NCBI GenBank assembly: GCA_018399915.1
Contig: JAGYNW010000026.1
Span: forward strand, 1 to 15,017
Source of the DNA: Candidatus Omnitrophota bacterium
GTDB lineage: Bacteria > Omnitrophota > Gorgyraeia > Zapsychrales > Zapsychraceae
Length of the DNA: 15,017 nt
Direction: 5' to 3'
In this document: positions 1 through 8,311 of the stretch, piece by piece
Position numbering within the stretch: position 1 is the stretch's first letter
Layout of the letters: every line of letters begins with the position of its first letter
The notes under the pieces: model-generated
What the model was told of the DNA's origin: nothing
Databases searched by the model: none
The model's input: only the letters and a program-made list of their open reading frames with translations
Program-made: the position numbers and the translations under genes

Positions 1-212
1 ATCTCCGGACCGCACGAATCAACATGACTTCTCACTTTTTGTTCTACTGTATCAATCGGTCTTTTTAATTCTTTATTATCATAAACCAAAATCTTTATCA
101 AATAATCGTGCTCCGTCTTCAATCCCTTGATTAAACGATCAAGGTTAATGAAATTTCTCTACCAATTTAACATAAAATGCTTAAAATAAAAGAAATTTAG
201 TTTTGTTTTCAT
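1..212 (-). pseudogene. 5' part of an unidentified minus-strand gene, interrupted by an amber codon
   Basis: Reading the minus strand from ATG at 212-210 gives 17 codons (MKTKLNFFYFKHFMLNW), a TAG at 161-159, then an open frame of 52 codons to the window edge. The later part contains the stretches RNFINLDRLIKGLKTEHDYL and KRPIDTVEQKVRSHVDSCGP, which look like real protein. A purine-rich AAAGAGAGA sits just before the ATG. Chance openness of this length is unlikely in DNA of about 28% GC. The simplest reading is a real gene whose codon 18, perhaps once TAT or TAC for Tyr, is now amber. Alternatives are a sequencing error, readthrough, or a true start downstream of the amber (an in-frame TTG at 123-121 has AAGGGA directly before it). 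I do not recognise the family. The gene is divergent from the glycan operon and runs off the window. Confidence 0.5.
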
Positions 213-253
213 TCTCTCTTTATGATAAAGTTTTACGATCTCAAAGAAAATGA

Positions 254-310
254 TTCCCAAATTTCCTGATTTATATATACTAGTATAAATATTTTTCTAT
301 TTATACTTAA
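254..310. promoter_or_regulatory. Candidate divergent promoter with palindromic -10 box
   Basis: The perfect palindrome TATACTAGTATA at 276-287 gives TATACT (5/6 to the -10 consensus) on both strands. On the plus strand TTCCCA at 254-259 is a 4/6 -35 match with a 16-bp spacer, which would start a transcript near 288 for the 352 gene. On the minus strand the -35 would be TTAAGT (complement of 305-310, 3/6) with a 17-bp spacer, driving the minus gene at 212. A second TATACT at 302-307 is an alternative plus-strand -10. The palindrome could also be an operator. The region is AT-rich, so chance matches are likely; this is only a candidate. Confidence 0.3.
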
Positions 311-351
311 TAACGTCCAATGCTTCAGCATCGATAGAAGAGGAGCGAAAG

Positions 352-2547
352 TTGTTGGTTTTAAACCTCATAAAAAAATTGCGGGGAAAGATCCGAGGTG
401 ATGGTTTTCCTGTTTTATTCCTTTTTACATTTTTTCTCTGGGTTTATCTCTTCCGGGGATTTTTCATGGAACAATTGGCATTGGTCTCGGATGCGATCCC
501 CTATCATGGCCACTTTAAGTTTTTTATCGATAATCTGGGAAGAGGGGTCTATCCGCTTTGGGATCCGATCCGTAATTGCGGGGTGCCTAATGAGTTCTTT
601 TTAAGGCGTATCGGAGAGTTCAATCCCCTTTTCCTGCTTATTCTGGTTTTGACAAAGATGGGGCTTAGTTTTAATTACGCCTATTTGGCCTTTCTGGCTG
701 TCTACTTTTTTATCGGCATGACCGGTTTTTATCTTCTGGCAAAGGCCTTGTTTAAGGATAGGACCCTGGCTTTTTTGGCCTATATTCTTTTAATGTTCTC
801 CTCTTTGGGAACCCGGTTATTCGCTTCTTACATCTTTTTGCTTTTTGTACCGATGATCTGGTTCGCGTATTTTTGGGTATCTTTTACGCAGCAACCCAAA
901 TCTTATAAATGCCTGGGGATTACCTTTACTTTGATGGTCATTGTCACTACCTATATTCCCTTTTATTTTTTGACGGCGTTATTGACCTTCCTTATTCTGT
1001 TCAGCCTTATCTATGCCAAACAACTGGGGGCTTTGTTAAAGCGATATTTTGCGTTCATCAAAGTCAAGAAATTCCTGGTCGGCTTTTGTGTCTTGGCCTT
1101 GTTGTTTTCCCTGCTTCCCGGGATTATGCTTTATAAGGAGGGGGCCAAACGGCAGTTTGTGCTTCCGATCAGACATTCGAATTCGCCTACGTCTAATGTC
1201 CTGGGGGTAAATGAAAACAGGACCGAACCCGGCATTTTTGCACATTTGAAGGTCGATAAACTTATCGGCAATCTCAAAGAGATGCAAATGAATGTGTTTT
1301 ATTTTCCTTTGTTTGTGTATCTGTTGTTTTTGCTGGGCGCCGGGGTTAAGGTGAATAAACGGATCCTTCTTTGGCTTTTATGGATATTCGGGTTGTTTCT
1401 GATCGGGTCTCCTGAGGCCACCTCGGTCAACCGGTTTTTATTTGAACGGATCTTTTTCTTTAAGTATTTCCGGAATTTGCGCTTTTTTCTGTGGGTCGCC
1501 ATATTGCCGGGCATTATCCTGCTGGCAGTGGAATATTTCCGGTCCTTCCGTTCATTGGCGCCAGTAACCCGAAAGCAAAAGATTTTTCCGTTGATTTTCA
1601 TTTTTATTGCGCATTTAGGTTTTGTGATTTTCCTTTATAGCGTCGATGGGGTCCTTTTATCTTCTTTCGCGGTCGTGTTCCTGAGTTTTTTATGTTTTTG
1701 CTGGCTTGTTTTAAGACCGCGCGGCCACTCCCGGTGGTTGGCCCTTTTTCTGTTGGCTATTGTCTTTGTTCATGCGCAGGAAGTCTTTTATTATCTTTCT
1801 TTGAATTCCCAAAAAGCCGACGCGCGGTATAAAAGTAGGGAGAGGACTCCTTTGCGGTATAACCGTCCTTATCTGGATTTTTCCTTTAAACGGTCGGAAA
1901 AAAAGATCCTGCGGAAAGAAGATCCGGACTTTCCGGTAGAGTTACGGCCAAACAGTATGTACATTGCCACCGCTCAGTTTCAGCTTTTATCGGAGACAAT
2001 TGATCCTTTTTCGTTAAAAGCCTATTCTAATTATAAATTTTATCTTTACGAGAACGTAGAGAATTCTCAGGGGACAGGTAAGGATACCGGGAGGATAAAG
2101 ACGATATTGAACAAAGGGATCCCGCGGGTTATCGTGAGCCCTGCCTTGAAGGACAGGCCTTCGCTAACCGCAGCTACTTCCGCGGATTCATTGCAGGCGA
2201 TCAAGCGGAATTCAGAGGAATTTGAGGTCTTGGATCATGATGTGAATTCTCTAAAGTTGAGAACGCGTTTCAGCCGGGATAAATTTTTGGTCTACACTGA
2301 TAATTATTATCATAAATGGAATGCGTTTGTTAACGGAAAGAAAGTTGAACTTTACAAGGCCAATCTTGCATTTAAAGGGGTTGTCCTGCCCGAGGGTGAA
2401 AATACGGTCTTGTTCCGATTTGGTTCACTCCGGGATTATTTTTTCAAATATAGCCTGATGATCCTTTTTCATGGGGTGTTTTGGTCCATGCTTGTCTTAT
2501 GGGTGCAGAGCCGAAAGAAGGAAGACATAAGTGATGCCGCATATTAA
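352..2547 (+). CDS. YfhO-like GT-C membrane glycosyltransferase
   Basis: This 731-residue polytopic membrane protein is probably a GT-C transferase using a polyprenyl-phosphate sugar outside the cytoplasmic membrane. After a first membrane segment (about 20-38) comes an extracytoplasmic loop with D47, H52, H54, D60 and the motif YPLWDPIRNCGVPN (67-80), the pattern seen in the YfhO family. Many hydrophobic segments follow. A soluble beta-rich domain at about 644-695 contains YYHKWNAFVNGKKVELY and VVLPEGENTVLFRF, which match the usual YfhO C-terminal domain, and a last membrane helix lies at about 696-719. The start is TTG at 352, with GAGGAG (340-345) six bases upstream. It is the first gene of the plus-strand run and overlaps the next gene by 17 bases. 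YfhO in Gram-positives glycosylates lipoteichoic acid; the acceptor here is unknown. Confidence 0.8.
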   Translation: MLVLNLIKKLRGKIRGDGFPVLFLFTFFLWVYLFRGFFMEQLALVSDAIPYHGHFKFFIDNLGRGVYPLWDPIRNCGVPNEFFLRRIGEFNPLFLLILVLTKMGLSFNYAYLAFLAVYFFIGMTGFYLLAKALFKDRTLAFLAYILLMFSSLGTRLFASYIFLLFVPMIWFAYFWVSFTQQPKSYKCLGITFTLMVIVTTYIPFYFLTALLTFLILFSLIYAKQLGALLKRYFAFIKVKKFLVGFCVLALLFSLLPGIMLYKEGAKRQFVLPIRHSNSPTSNVLGVNENRTEPGIFAHLKVDKLIGNLKEMQMNVFYFPLFVYLLFLLGAGVKVNKRILLWLLWIFGLFLIGSPEATSVNRFLFERIFFFKYFRNLRFFLWVAILPGIILLAVEYFRSFRSLAPVTRKQKIFPLIFIFIAHLGFVIFLYSVDGVLLSSFAVVFLSFLCFCWLVLRPRGHSRWLALFLLAIVFVHAQEVFYYLSLNSQKADARYKSRERTPLRYNRPYLDFSFKRSEKKILRKEDPDFPVELRPNSMYIATAQFQLLSETIDPFSLKAYSNYKFYLYENVENSQGTGKDTGRIKTILNKGIPRVIVSPALKDRPSLTAATSADSLQAIKRNSEEFEVLDHDVNSLKLRTRFSRDKFLVYTDNYYHKWNAFVNGKKVELYKANLAFKGVVLPEGENTVLFRFGSLRDYFFKYSLMILFHGVFWSMLVLWVQSRKKEDISDAAY

Positions 2548-3478
2548 TGGAAAACATATATGGAGATCTTTTTGGAATTCGCTGCGCTTTTTAATCAGCC
2601 GGGTGTTGGTTCTCTATGTCCTCATTATCGGAATTTCATTGTATGTGTTTAATGTGCAAAATATTTTGGACAGTCAGCGCACTGAGCAATTGAATGAAAT
2701 TATGCCCTCTTTCGGGTATTTGAATGCTTATGAGGAAAAGCAAGGGGCTTTTGATAAAGAGAAGGCCGATGCCTATATCCGTTATTATGAAAAAGTTAAT
2801 GAATTTCTTCCGAATCAGGCGGACGTCTATTCGGCTTTAGGTTTTTGTTATTATTATGCCGGGAAAAAAGATAAAGCCATTGCTTTTTTCAAGAAAGCGA
2901 TCGAGGTCAATCCGCATGTTTTCTGGTTTGATTATAATTTAGGTGTGATCTATTACAAGCAGGCCCAATACGCCAAGTCTGCTCAATATTTGAAATCGGC
3001 CATTGAGAAAAAACCGGAACTGGCCTTGGCCTTTGCCGGGTATTCCCGGGTTTACCGCAGAATCGCGCATAGAGTAGCGAATTATAAAGAAAGGCTTGAG
3101 CACGGCATCACGCAGGGTTATGACGATGCCTTCGCGCTGTTGACTTTAAGTTATTACAGGCAGCAGGATTACGCGCAGGCCTATGCCATTGCCGGATACG
3201 CTTATCAGATATCGGAAGAACGCAAAGATTTTTTTCTTTACTACGCGGGTATGGCCTCTTTCAAAATGAGAGAATTTACCAAGGCCGCGTATTTCTTTAA
3301 AGAATTATTAAAGATCGATGCTGATAACCGGGACGCTTTGTTTCATTTGGCGTTGAGCTTGAGAGAATTGGGCGCCAATCCGCTGGCAGACCTTACTATG
3401 CGTAAGGCGCTTATGATGGGAAACGTCGATCAAAAACCCCTTTTTACAGAGACAGATATTGGATTGAAGATCTTTTAA
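2531..3478 (+). CDS. Membrane-anchored TPR protein (copy 1)
   Basis: This 315-residue protein has one N-terminal membrane segment (about 20-41) and a TPR-rich remainder that is probably periplasmic. Clear TPR units lie at about 96-129 (ADVYSALGFCYYYAGKKDKA, then FKKAIEVNP) and 130-163; weaker ones lie near 199-232 and 233-266, with a last helix pair near 267-296. It has no catalytic motif, so a binding or scaffolding role is inferred. It is paralogous to the protein at 5435-6451: both have the NPHxFWFxYN motif, a Y-x-QAQY segment, a YYE-x-FP lead-in and a C-terminal Phe. The start may be GTG at 2531 or ATG at 2534; AAGGAAG at 2518-2524 serves either. It starts inside the upstream YfhO-like gene, so the two are probably translationally coupled. 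Confidence 0.8.
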   Translation: MMPHINGKHIWRSFWNSLRFLISRVLVLYVLIIGISLYVFNVQNILDSQRTEQLNEIMPSFGYLNAYEEKQGAFDKEKADAYIRYYEKVNEFLPNQADVYSALGFCYYYAGKKDKAIAFFKKAIEVNPHVFWFDYNLGVIYYKQAQYAKSAQYLKSAIEKKPELALAFAGYSRVYRRIAHRVANYKERLEHGITQGYDDAFALLTLSYYRQQDYAQAYAIAGYAYQISEERKDFFLYYAGMASFKMREFTKAAYFFKELLKIDADNRDALFHLALSLRELGANPLADLTMRKALMMGNVDQKPLFTETDIGLKIF

Positions 3479-3491
3479 CGGAGAGACACGG

Positions 3492-4184
3492 ATGCGCAAA
3501 GTAAAGACCGGAATCAAAATTCTGCATTTTGTTTTTTGGATAGCCCTGTTGGGCGCACTTTTGCTCTGGGGCCATCGGGTCGTCACAGATTATTTGCAGG
3601 AAAAAGAAGTGCTGGAGCGGATCATAACCCGTCTGTCCGCAGACTCCCGCGTGGCCGAGGTGTTAGTCACCGCGCTTAATTACGATGAAAAATCACACAA
3701 GACATTCACGACGATCAAATTTCTGGAATATGATGTGAACCAGAATCCCTTGCCCCCACGGTATTTTACTTTTTCCGGCAATATCATTCAGTTTCAGGCC
3801 TTAGTCATCCGTTTTGATGATATGCATATCCGTAATGCCGACGCGTTCAAGGGGAAGAGCGCTTATATTTTCTGGAAAGTTTTTATGCTGGATGGGGAAA
3901 ATACACAGGAATATGAGATCACAAAAGTGAATGAAATCCCCTCCGGATACAAATTGCCGGGTGAAGAAATCCCTTTTGAACGGGATTTATGGAAAGATTT
4001 CTGGCATTGGGCTTTAGATACGAAAAAGGCCAGGGCGTATGGCATTAAGAACGCGCAGATAGAGGCCCCGGGCACAATGTTTGTCCCGGGTAAACTTTAC
4101 ACGATAAAGATAGAACATGATGGCGGATTACGCATTGATGCCGACCCATTGCCGTCTATTCTTCAGGGAGAAACGATCCCTTAA
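3492..4184 (+). CDS. Unknown single-pass anchored protein
   Basis: I do not recognise this 230-residue protein. It has a positively charged N-terminus, a membrane segment at about 9-28, a short helical stretch (33-60, rich in E, L and I), then a globular domain rich in beta-forming and aromatic residues. Visible segments include FLEYDVNQNPLPPRYFTFSG (77-96), LVIRFDDMHIRNADAF (104-119) and FWKVFMLDGEN (127-137). The orientation suggests an exported domain anchored at the membrane. No cysteine or catalytic pattern stands out. It lies 13 bases after the TPR gene and 18 bases before a GT-C gene; GGAGAG at 3480-3485 is a good ribosome binding site for the ATG at 3492. Context suggests an accessory subunit of the membrane glycosylation machinery (inference). 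Confidence 0.7.
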   Translation: MRKVKTGIKILHFVFWIALLGALLLWGHRVVTDYLQEKEVLERIITRLSADSRVAEVLVTALNYDEKSHKTFTTIKFLEYDVNQNPLPPRYFTFSGNIIQFQALVIRFDDMHIRNADAFKGKSAYIFWKVFMLDGENTQEYEITKVNEIPSGYKLPGEEIPFERDLWKDFWHWALDTKKARAYGIKNAQIEAPGTMFVPGKLYTIKIEHDGGLRIDADPLPSILQGETIP

Positions 4185-4202
4185 TAGTTAAAGGATTTAT
4201 AC

Positions 4203-5435
4203 ATGCGGCGATTGCCCCACAGTCCGGGAACAAAGATCTGGTTTGCCGTTATTTTTTTATTGTGCCTTGGCGTCGGGACTTGGCTTTCCTTAAAGAAGCC
4301 CTTATGGAATGATGAGATTTACACGCAGGAAAGAGCGATTGATCAATTGAGTTATGCGCAGATCATTCAGGTCAAATTCGTTGAGGGCAATAATTCCCCG
4401 TTATTTTATCTTATGCAAAAAGCGGTTTGTGACCTGACGGGTTTTACCCTTCCTATGAAATGGAAGGGGGAGTGGTATCTGAGTGCGCCCCGCGCCCAGC
4501 TTATTATGCGGTTGGCGCCCAATATTTTTATGTCGTTATCCGTGGCCCTGATCTTTTATTTTTTTCTGCGTTATTATTCTTATGGGATGGGTTTTTACGC
4601 GTTGGCCGTGACGTTATCCACGCATATGATCTGGGCGTATTGGGCGGAGGCAAGGCCTTACGCGCTTTGGATCTTTTTAACGGTTGCGCAAAGTTTGCTT
4701 TTTTTGAGGATTTTGCAGAGCCACAGGCCCAAGGCAAAGCATACCGTGCTTTTATCATTAACCCATGTGTTTCTTTCTTTATCGGTGGTCCTGAGTATAG
4801 GGCAGATCTTTGCTGTTGGCGCATTGATATTTTTGATCAAAGACAGAAAAAGGCTTTGGGCTCAAAAGCGTTACGCGACCCTTGCCAAGAAATATTTTTT
4901 CCTGATGGTTCTGCCGCTAAGCATTTGTTTAGCCTATTATTTATTCGTTCCGGCATCTCTCTTTCGGTATCGTGTTTTCGATCCGGCGGGTCTGCTCCTG
5001 GCGAATATTCCGATGGACCGTATCCTTGTCTGTTTACTTTTTCTTGCCGTTGCTGTGATTTTTTCTGTTCGCAATGGAGCCGCAGACAAGGTCTTATTTC
5101 CTAAAACATTGCGTGTTAACCGGAACCGTGTTCTGTGTTGGCAGGGTTTATTGTATTTGAGTTTGTTAGGCCTGATGATGATATTTGCTGTTTTAATCCT
5201 TGTGTTTTGTAAGTTGCGGGAGATCCCGACGCAACAAACCATCTCATTGTCTGACCGCTATTTTATGTTTCTGGTCCCGATTCAGATCATAGCGGTCTCT
5301 CTGTGTTCCCGGGCGCTCTGGGACTTTTTCCGAACAAAGAAATGGATGTTGTTCAATCTGGTGGTGGTTCTCGGCGGTTTATTGATTGTAAGATTTTTAC
5401 GGACCGCGTTGAGTATCCTTGAGATTTATAATTAA
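4203..5435 (+). CDS. ArnT/PMT-like GT-C glycosyltransferase
   Basis: This 410-residue polytopic membrane protein has clear GT-C family 39-like features. After the first membrane segment (about 12-30) the extracytoplasmic loop carries PLWNDEIYT, with the Asp-Glu pair D37-E38 where ArnT and PMT enzymes keep their catalytic Asp, followed by GNNSPLFYL (62-70), which corresponds to the usual HPPLYYLL segment. Further on, AYWAEARPYALWIFL matches the family's SQEARxYAL signature. It is expected to take a sugar from a polyprenyl-phosphate donor on the outer face of the membrane. Length is on the short side; there is no soluble C-terminal domain. Its stop shares one base with the start of the second TPR gene. 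The acceptor cannot be read from sequence. Confidence 0.82.
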   Translation: MRRLPHSPGTKIWFAVIFLLCLGVGTWLSLKKPLWNDEIYTQERAIDQLSYAQIIQVKFVEGNNSPLFYLMQKAVCDLTGFTLPMKWKGEWYLSAPRAQLIMRLAPNIFMSLSVALIFYFFLRYYSYGMGFYALAVTLSTHMIWAYWAEARPYALWIFLTVAQSLLFLRILQSHRPKAKHTVLLSLTHVFLSLSVVLSIGQIFAVGALIFLIKDRKRLWAQKRYATLAKKYFFLMVLPLSICLAYYLFVPASLFRYRVFDPAGLLLANIPMDRILVCLLFLAVAVIFSVRNGAADKVLFPKTLRVNRNRVLCWQGLLYLSLLGLMMIFAVLILVFCKLREIPTQQTISLSDRYFMFLVPIQIIAVSLCSRALWDFFRTKKWMLFNLVVVLGGLLIVRFLRTALSILEIYN

Positions 5436-6451
5436 TGGTAAAAGGAAAAATGTTTGAATTTATTGAAAAAAAGGTCTGGGCGGCGATGACGCTTATCCTT
5501 AAGATCATGGTTTCCTTGGCTTTGGCCTTTGTGATGCAAAAGCTGATCGTAAACGATTTTATCAAATTGAAAAAATCCATTGCGGATAATTCTTTTGCCT
5601 CCCTGTTTACTGTGGATGAGGAAAAAGTAGCGATGAAAGCGCGGATCAATACCCTGAACAGGCAAAGGCCGGATTTCACGTATCTGATCCAGGTTGTCGA
5701 AGATCCGGATTCTTTTGATCCGGACCGGTTTCAAAAATACGTGCAATATTACGAACGCATTACAGAATATTTTCCCGGCCTGCCGGAGGCGTGGGGCATG
5801 CTGGGTTTTTGTTATCATTTTTATCCGGATAAAAAGAGTTTGGCCCTAAAGGCCTATGAAAGGGCGATTCAGTTGAATCCGCATTTTTTCTGGTTTCATT
5901 ACAATAAGGCCGCACTGCATTATCAGCAGGCCCAATATGATCAAGCCATAGAGGCGGCGCAGGCTGCGTTGACCCGGGACCTGAAGATCAGTGCCCGGTT
6001 TATCCTTTCATCACGCTACATTTACCGGCAGGTATTACCTGCCTATTATGAAAAATCAGGGGTCACCATGGAAAAGCAATTTGCCAAAGGATATGCGCAG
6101 TGCCTGGTCATGCTTTTGTTGAGTTATGATCAGGGGAAAGAATATCAAAAGGCCGTGCCATTGGCCTTGAAATTGTTATCCATGGAACAAATCCCCCGGA
6201 AAAAGGTGTATTTTCATTTAGGCAAGGCAACGTTTCATCTTAAACAATATCAAAGGTCTTTGGCCTTTTTGCAGGAAGTATTAAAAGAAAATCCTGTTAA
6301 TGCGGACGCCTTGCATTATGTGGCACGCAACCTTCAGGCGCTGGGACAAACGCAGGCAGCCAGGGAACTGTCAAACCGGAGGGCTGTTTTATTGAAACTC
6401 AAAAAAGATAAGATCCCGCAATGGGACCCTGTCAGGTTGGAGGTCTTTTGA
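5435..6451 (+). CDS. Membrane-anchored TPR protein (copy 2)
   Basis: This 338-residue protein is a paralog of the product at 2531-3478. It has one N-terminal membrane segment (about 17-36), a charged linker, and TPR units at about 117-150 (EAWGMLGFCYHFYPDKKSLA) and 151-184 (FWFHYNKAALHYQQAQYDQA), with others near 220-250, 257-290 and 291-320. The shared features are the NPHxFWFxYN motif, the QAQY segment, the YYERxTEYFP lead-in and the final Phe. No catalytic motif is present. The ATG at 5435 overlaps the upstream stop by one base but lacks a good Shine-Dalgarno; an in-frame ATG at 5450 follows AAAAGGA and could be the real start. It is flanked by GT-C genes on both sides, which supports a partner role (inference). 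Confidence 0.8.
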   Translation: MVKGKMFEFIEKKVWAAMTLILKIMVSLALAFVMQKLIVNDFIKLKKSIADNSFASLFTVDEEKVAMKARINTLNRQRPDFTYLIQVVEDPDSFDPDRFQKYVQYYERITEYFPGLPEAWGMLGFCYHFYPDKKSLALKAYERAIQLNPHFFWFHYNKAALHYQQAQYDQAIEAAQAALTRDLKISARFILSSRYIYRQVLPAYYEKSGVTMEKQFAKGYAQCLVMLLLSYDQGKEYQKAVPLALKLLSMEQIPRKKVYFHLGKATFHLKQYQRSLAFLQEVLKENPVNADALHYVARNLQALGQTQAARELSNRRAVLLKLKKDKIPQWDPVRLEVF

Positions 6452-8307
6452 TGCCCGGGAGAGGAGCGCAAAGCCGGAAGAACCTCATGAAGATCGTAGT
6501 GACGGCCGTGGCCGTCGTCTTAGCGATAGGCGTGCTTGTGGTTAACACGCAGTTTGAAGGATGGATCACCCGGCAGTATCAAGAGGGCAACTATTGGCGA
6601 CTTAACCAGTTGGCCGCATCCGCACAAGTTCAGTCTTTAGATTATTACATCGGGAAGATCGAAGATGTTACCATCGGCCCGGCCCGGAATTTTATTTTGC
6701 ACATGGCCCTGGCGGCCTTGTGCCTTGTGTATCTGCCGTTGTTGAGTTTTAAAAGGTTTTGTTTGGTGATTTTTTTATTTTTAGCTATTTCGAAATTTAA
6801 TGTATTGTTCTATCCGCCTTATGGGGATGCTATCGGGGGCCCCTTCATAGAAGGGTGGTGGTTGGCAGAGCATAATTTTGACTACAGCGGATTGTTTCAT
6901 CAGCCCGCGTATAATGAGGGGGGACCGCGTGTTTATATGTTCTCTTTGTATCCGACCTATATCGCTATCTTGCTGAAACTCATTGGGCATGTGAAAAGTT
7001 TTCTGGTAGTGAATCATCTTCTGGTCTTTTTTATGGCCGCGGTCGTTGTCGCGTTGTTACGCCAGATCATGGCTAAGGACCATAATGATAAAGTCGCGAC
7101 GTTAACGGCTTTGGTGCTTTTGGCTTTGCCGATATTTCAGAGTCAGACCGAGGCTATCAATATGGAAATGCCGTATCTTTTCTTTTCTATGATATCGGTA
7201 TATTTTTTAACCTTGAAGAAAATGGGCAAGGCATTGCTCTTTACGTTCTTGGCAACATTCGTTAAAGGTCACGGCATTCTTAACTGCGGATTACTTTTGT
7301 TTTTCAGCCTGCTGTTCTTTTTCTTTGGCGAGGGTTCTTTCGGCAAAGAGAGCGATGCACGGCTAAGCCGCGGCAAACCGCGCTATCTTGTTTATGGTTT
7401 TCTTGCGGCCATGATCGCCCTGTTGAAAGTAGGTTCAAAATATGCGCTTCGTGATCAGCACGCCAGTGCCGGGATGATGAAGTTAGGGGTAGGATGGGCT
7501 TCTTTAAAACACATGCGGCATCCCTATATTTATCTGGCAACCTTTGTGGTCTTTTTAGGTATTCTTTTATTTCGGAACCGGATGCGTTTTAAATCCTTGA
7601 TGCAGGATCTGCTGGGCAAGTATTATGTCCGCTTTGTGATGTATCTGAGCGCGGGCATGTGGTATCTGTTATTTCTGAATTTCTATGCTGTCTCTCCGCG
7701 GTATATGTTGGGTGTCACACCTTTTGTCATCGCGGGCATTGTCTATGTGTTTTTGTTAGCCATACCGCAGCTTAACAGAATTTCTGTCTTTGTGTTGCTT
7801 GTTATTTTGGGCCTGACCGCCTTGAATGCCTATGGTTTGTCTCATCGCGGGCAGGGCACGACTTACCATGTGTTGTCGGAAAGAAGCCTGCAATACAGAA
7901 ACGATTTGAAACTGAACATGAAGATGGCCCGGCTCATAGAGAAAAAATACAGCCATTTGACAATAGGCGCCCCGTTTATTACGGCCCAGATATTGCGTAT
8001 ACCGGAATTGGGTTATGTGCAGGAACCTTTGGATGTCATGGCTTATGGGATGCCTGTTACGTATGCGGGGATTAAAAGGTTTGAAGGATTAGATAAAATT
8101 AGTATAATGAATACACTTTGGATCGGCATACCGGAACAATTTAAAGTCAAGGGCGATTTTACCTATCCGGTCCATGAAAAAGACAAAATTATTCAAGAAT
8201 TGGTGTTAGGGGATAATTACGCTGTTTTGTTTATGGGGGGATTATCCATAGATCTCGCCTGGCGTTATTTGCAGTATAATCAAATGCGGTTAAAGGGAGG
8301 CCAATAA
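6451..8307 (+). CDS. Multi-pass GT-C-like membrane protein
   Basis: I chose ATG at 6451, which overlaps the upstream TGA by one base and has GGAGG at 6439-6443 seven bases away; an earlier in-frame ATG at 6421 lacks such a site. The 618-residue product has a first membrane helix (about 13-32), an exported segment to about 75, then many helices. The loop YPPYGDAIGGPFIEGWWLAE (121-140) has Asp126 after a membrane segment, the position of the GT-C catalytic acid, and is followed by a segment with Tyr-rich FSLYPTYIAILLKL. TFVKGHGIL later resembles the K-E/H-T/G segment of such enzymes. A soluble tail begins near YHVLSERSLQYRNDLKLNMK and carries IGAPF and LGYVQEP. Assignment as a glycosyltransferase is by fold-like pattern and context; a transport or polymerase role is not excluded. 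Confidence 0.65.
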   Translation: MPGRGAQSRKNLMKIVVTAVAVVLAIGVLVVNTQFEGWITRQYQEGNYWRLNQLAASAQVQSLDYYIGKIEDVTIGPARNFILHMALAALCLVYLPLLSFKRFCLVIFLFLAISKFNVLFYPPYGDAIGGPFIEGWWLAEHNFDYSGLFHQPAYNEGGPRVYMFSLYPTYIAILLKLIGHVKSFLVVNHLLVFFMAAVVVALLRQIMAKDHNDKVATLTALVLLALPIFQSQTEAINMEMPYLFFSMISVYFLTLKKMGKALLFTFLATFVKGHGILNCGLLLFFSLLFFFFGEGSFGKESDARLSRGKPRYLVYGFLAAMIALLKVGSKYALRDQHASAGMMKLGVGWASLKHMRHPYIYLATFVVFLGILLFRNRMRFKSLMQDLLGKYYVRFVMYLSAGMWYLLFLNFYAVSPRYMLGVTPFVIAGIVYVFLLAIPQLNRISVFVLLVILGLTALNAYGLSHRGQGTTYHVLSERSLQYRNDLKLNMKMARLIEKKYSHLTIGAPFITAQILRIPELGYVQEPLDVMAYGMPVTYAGIKRFEGLDKISIMNTLWIGIPEQFKVKGDFTYPVHEKDKIIQELVLGDNYAVLFMGGLSIDLAWRYLQYNQMRLKGGQ

Positions 8308-8311
8308 TTTC

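Noticed and set aside
4460..5104. 214-residue plus-strand open frame
   Set aside because: It lies wholly inside the GT-C gene at 4203-5435, which has clear family motifs; the alternative frame has no recognisable domain.
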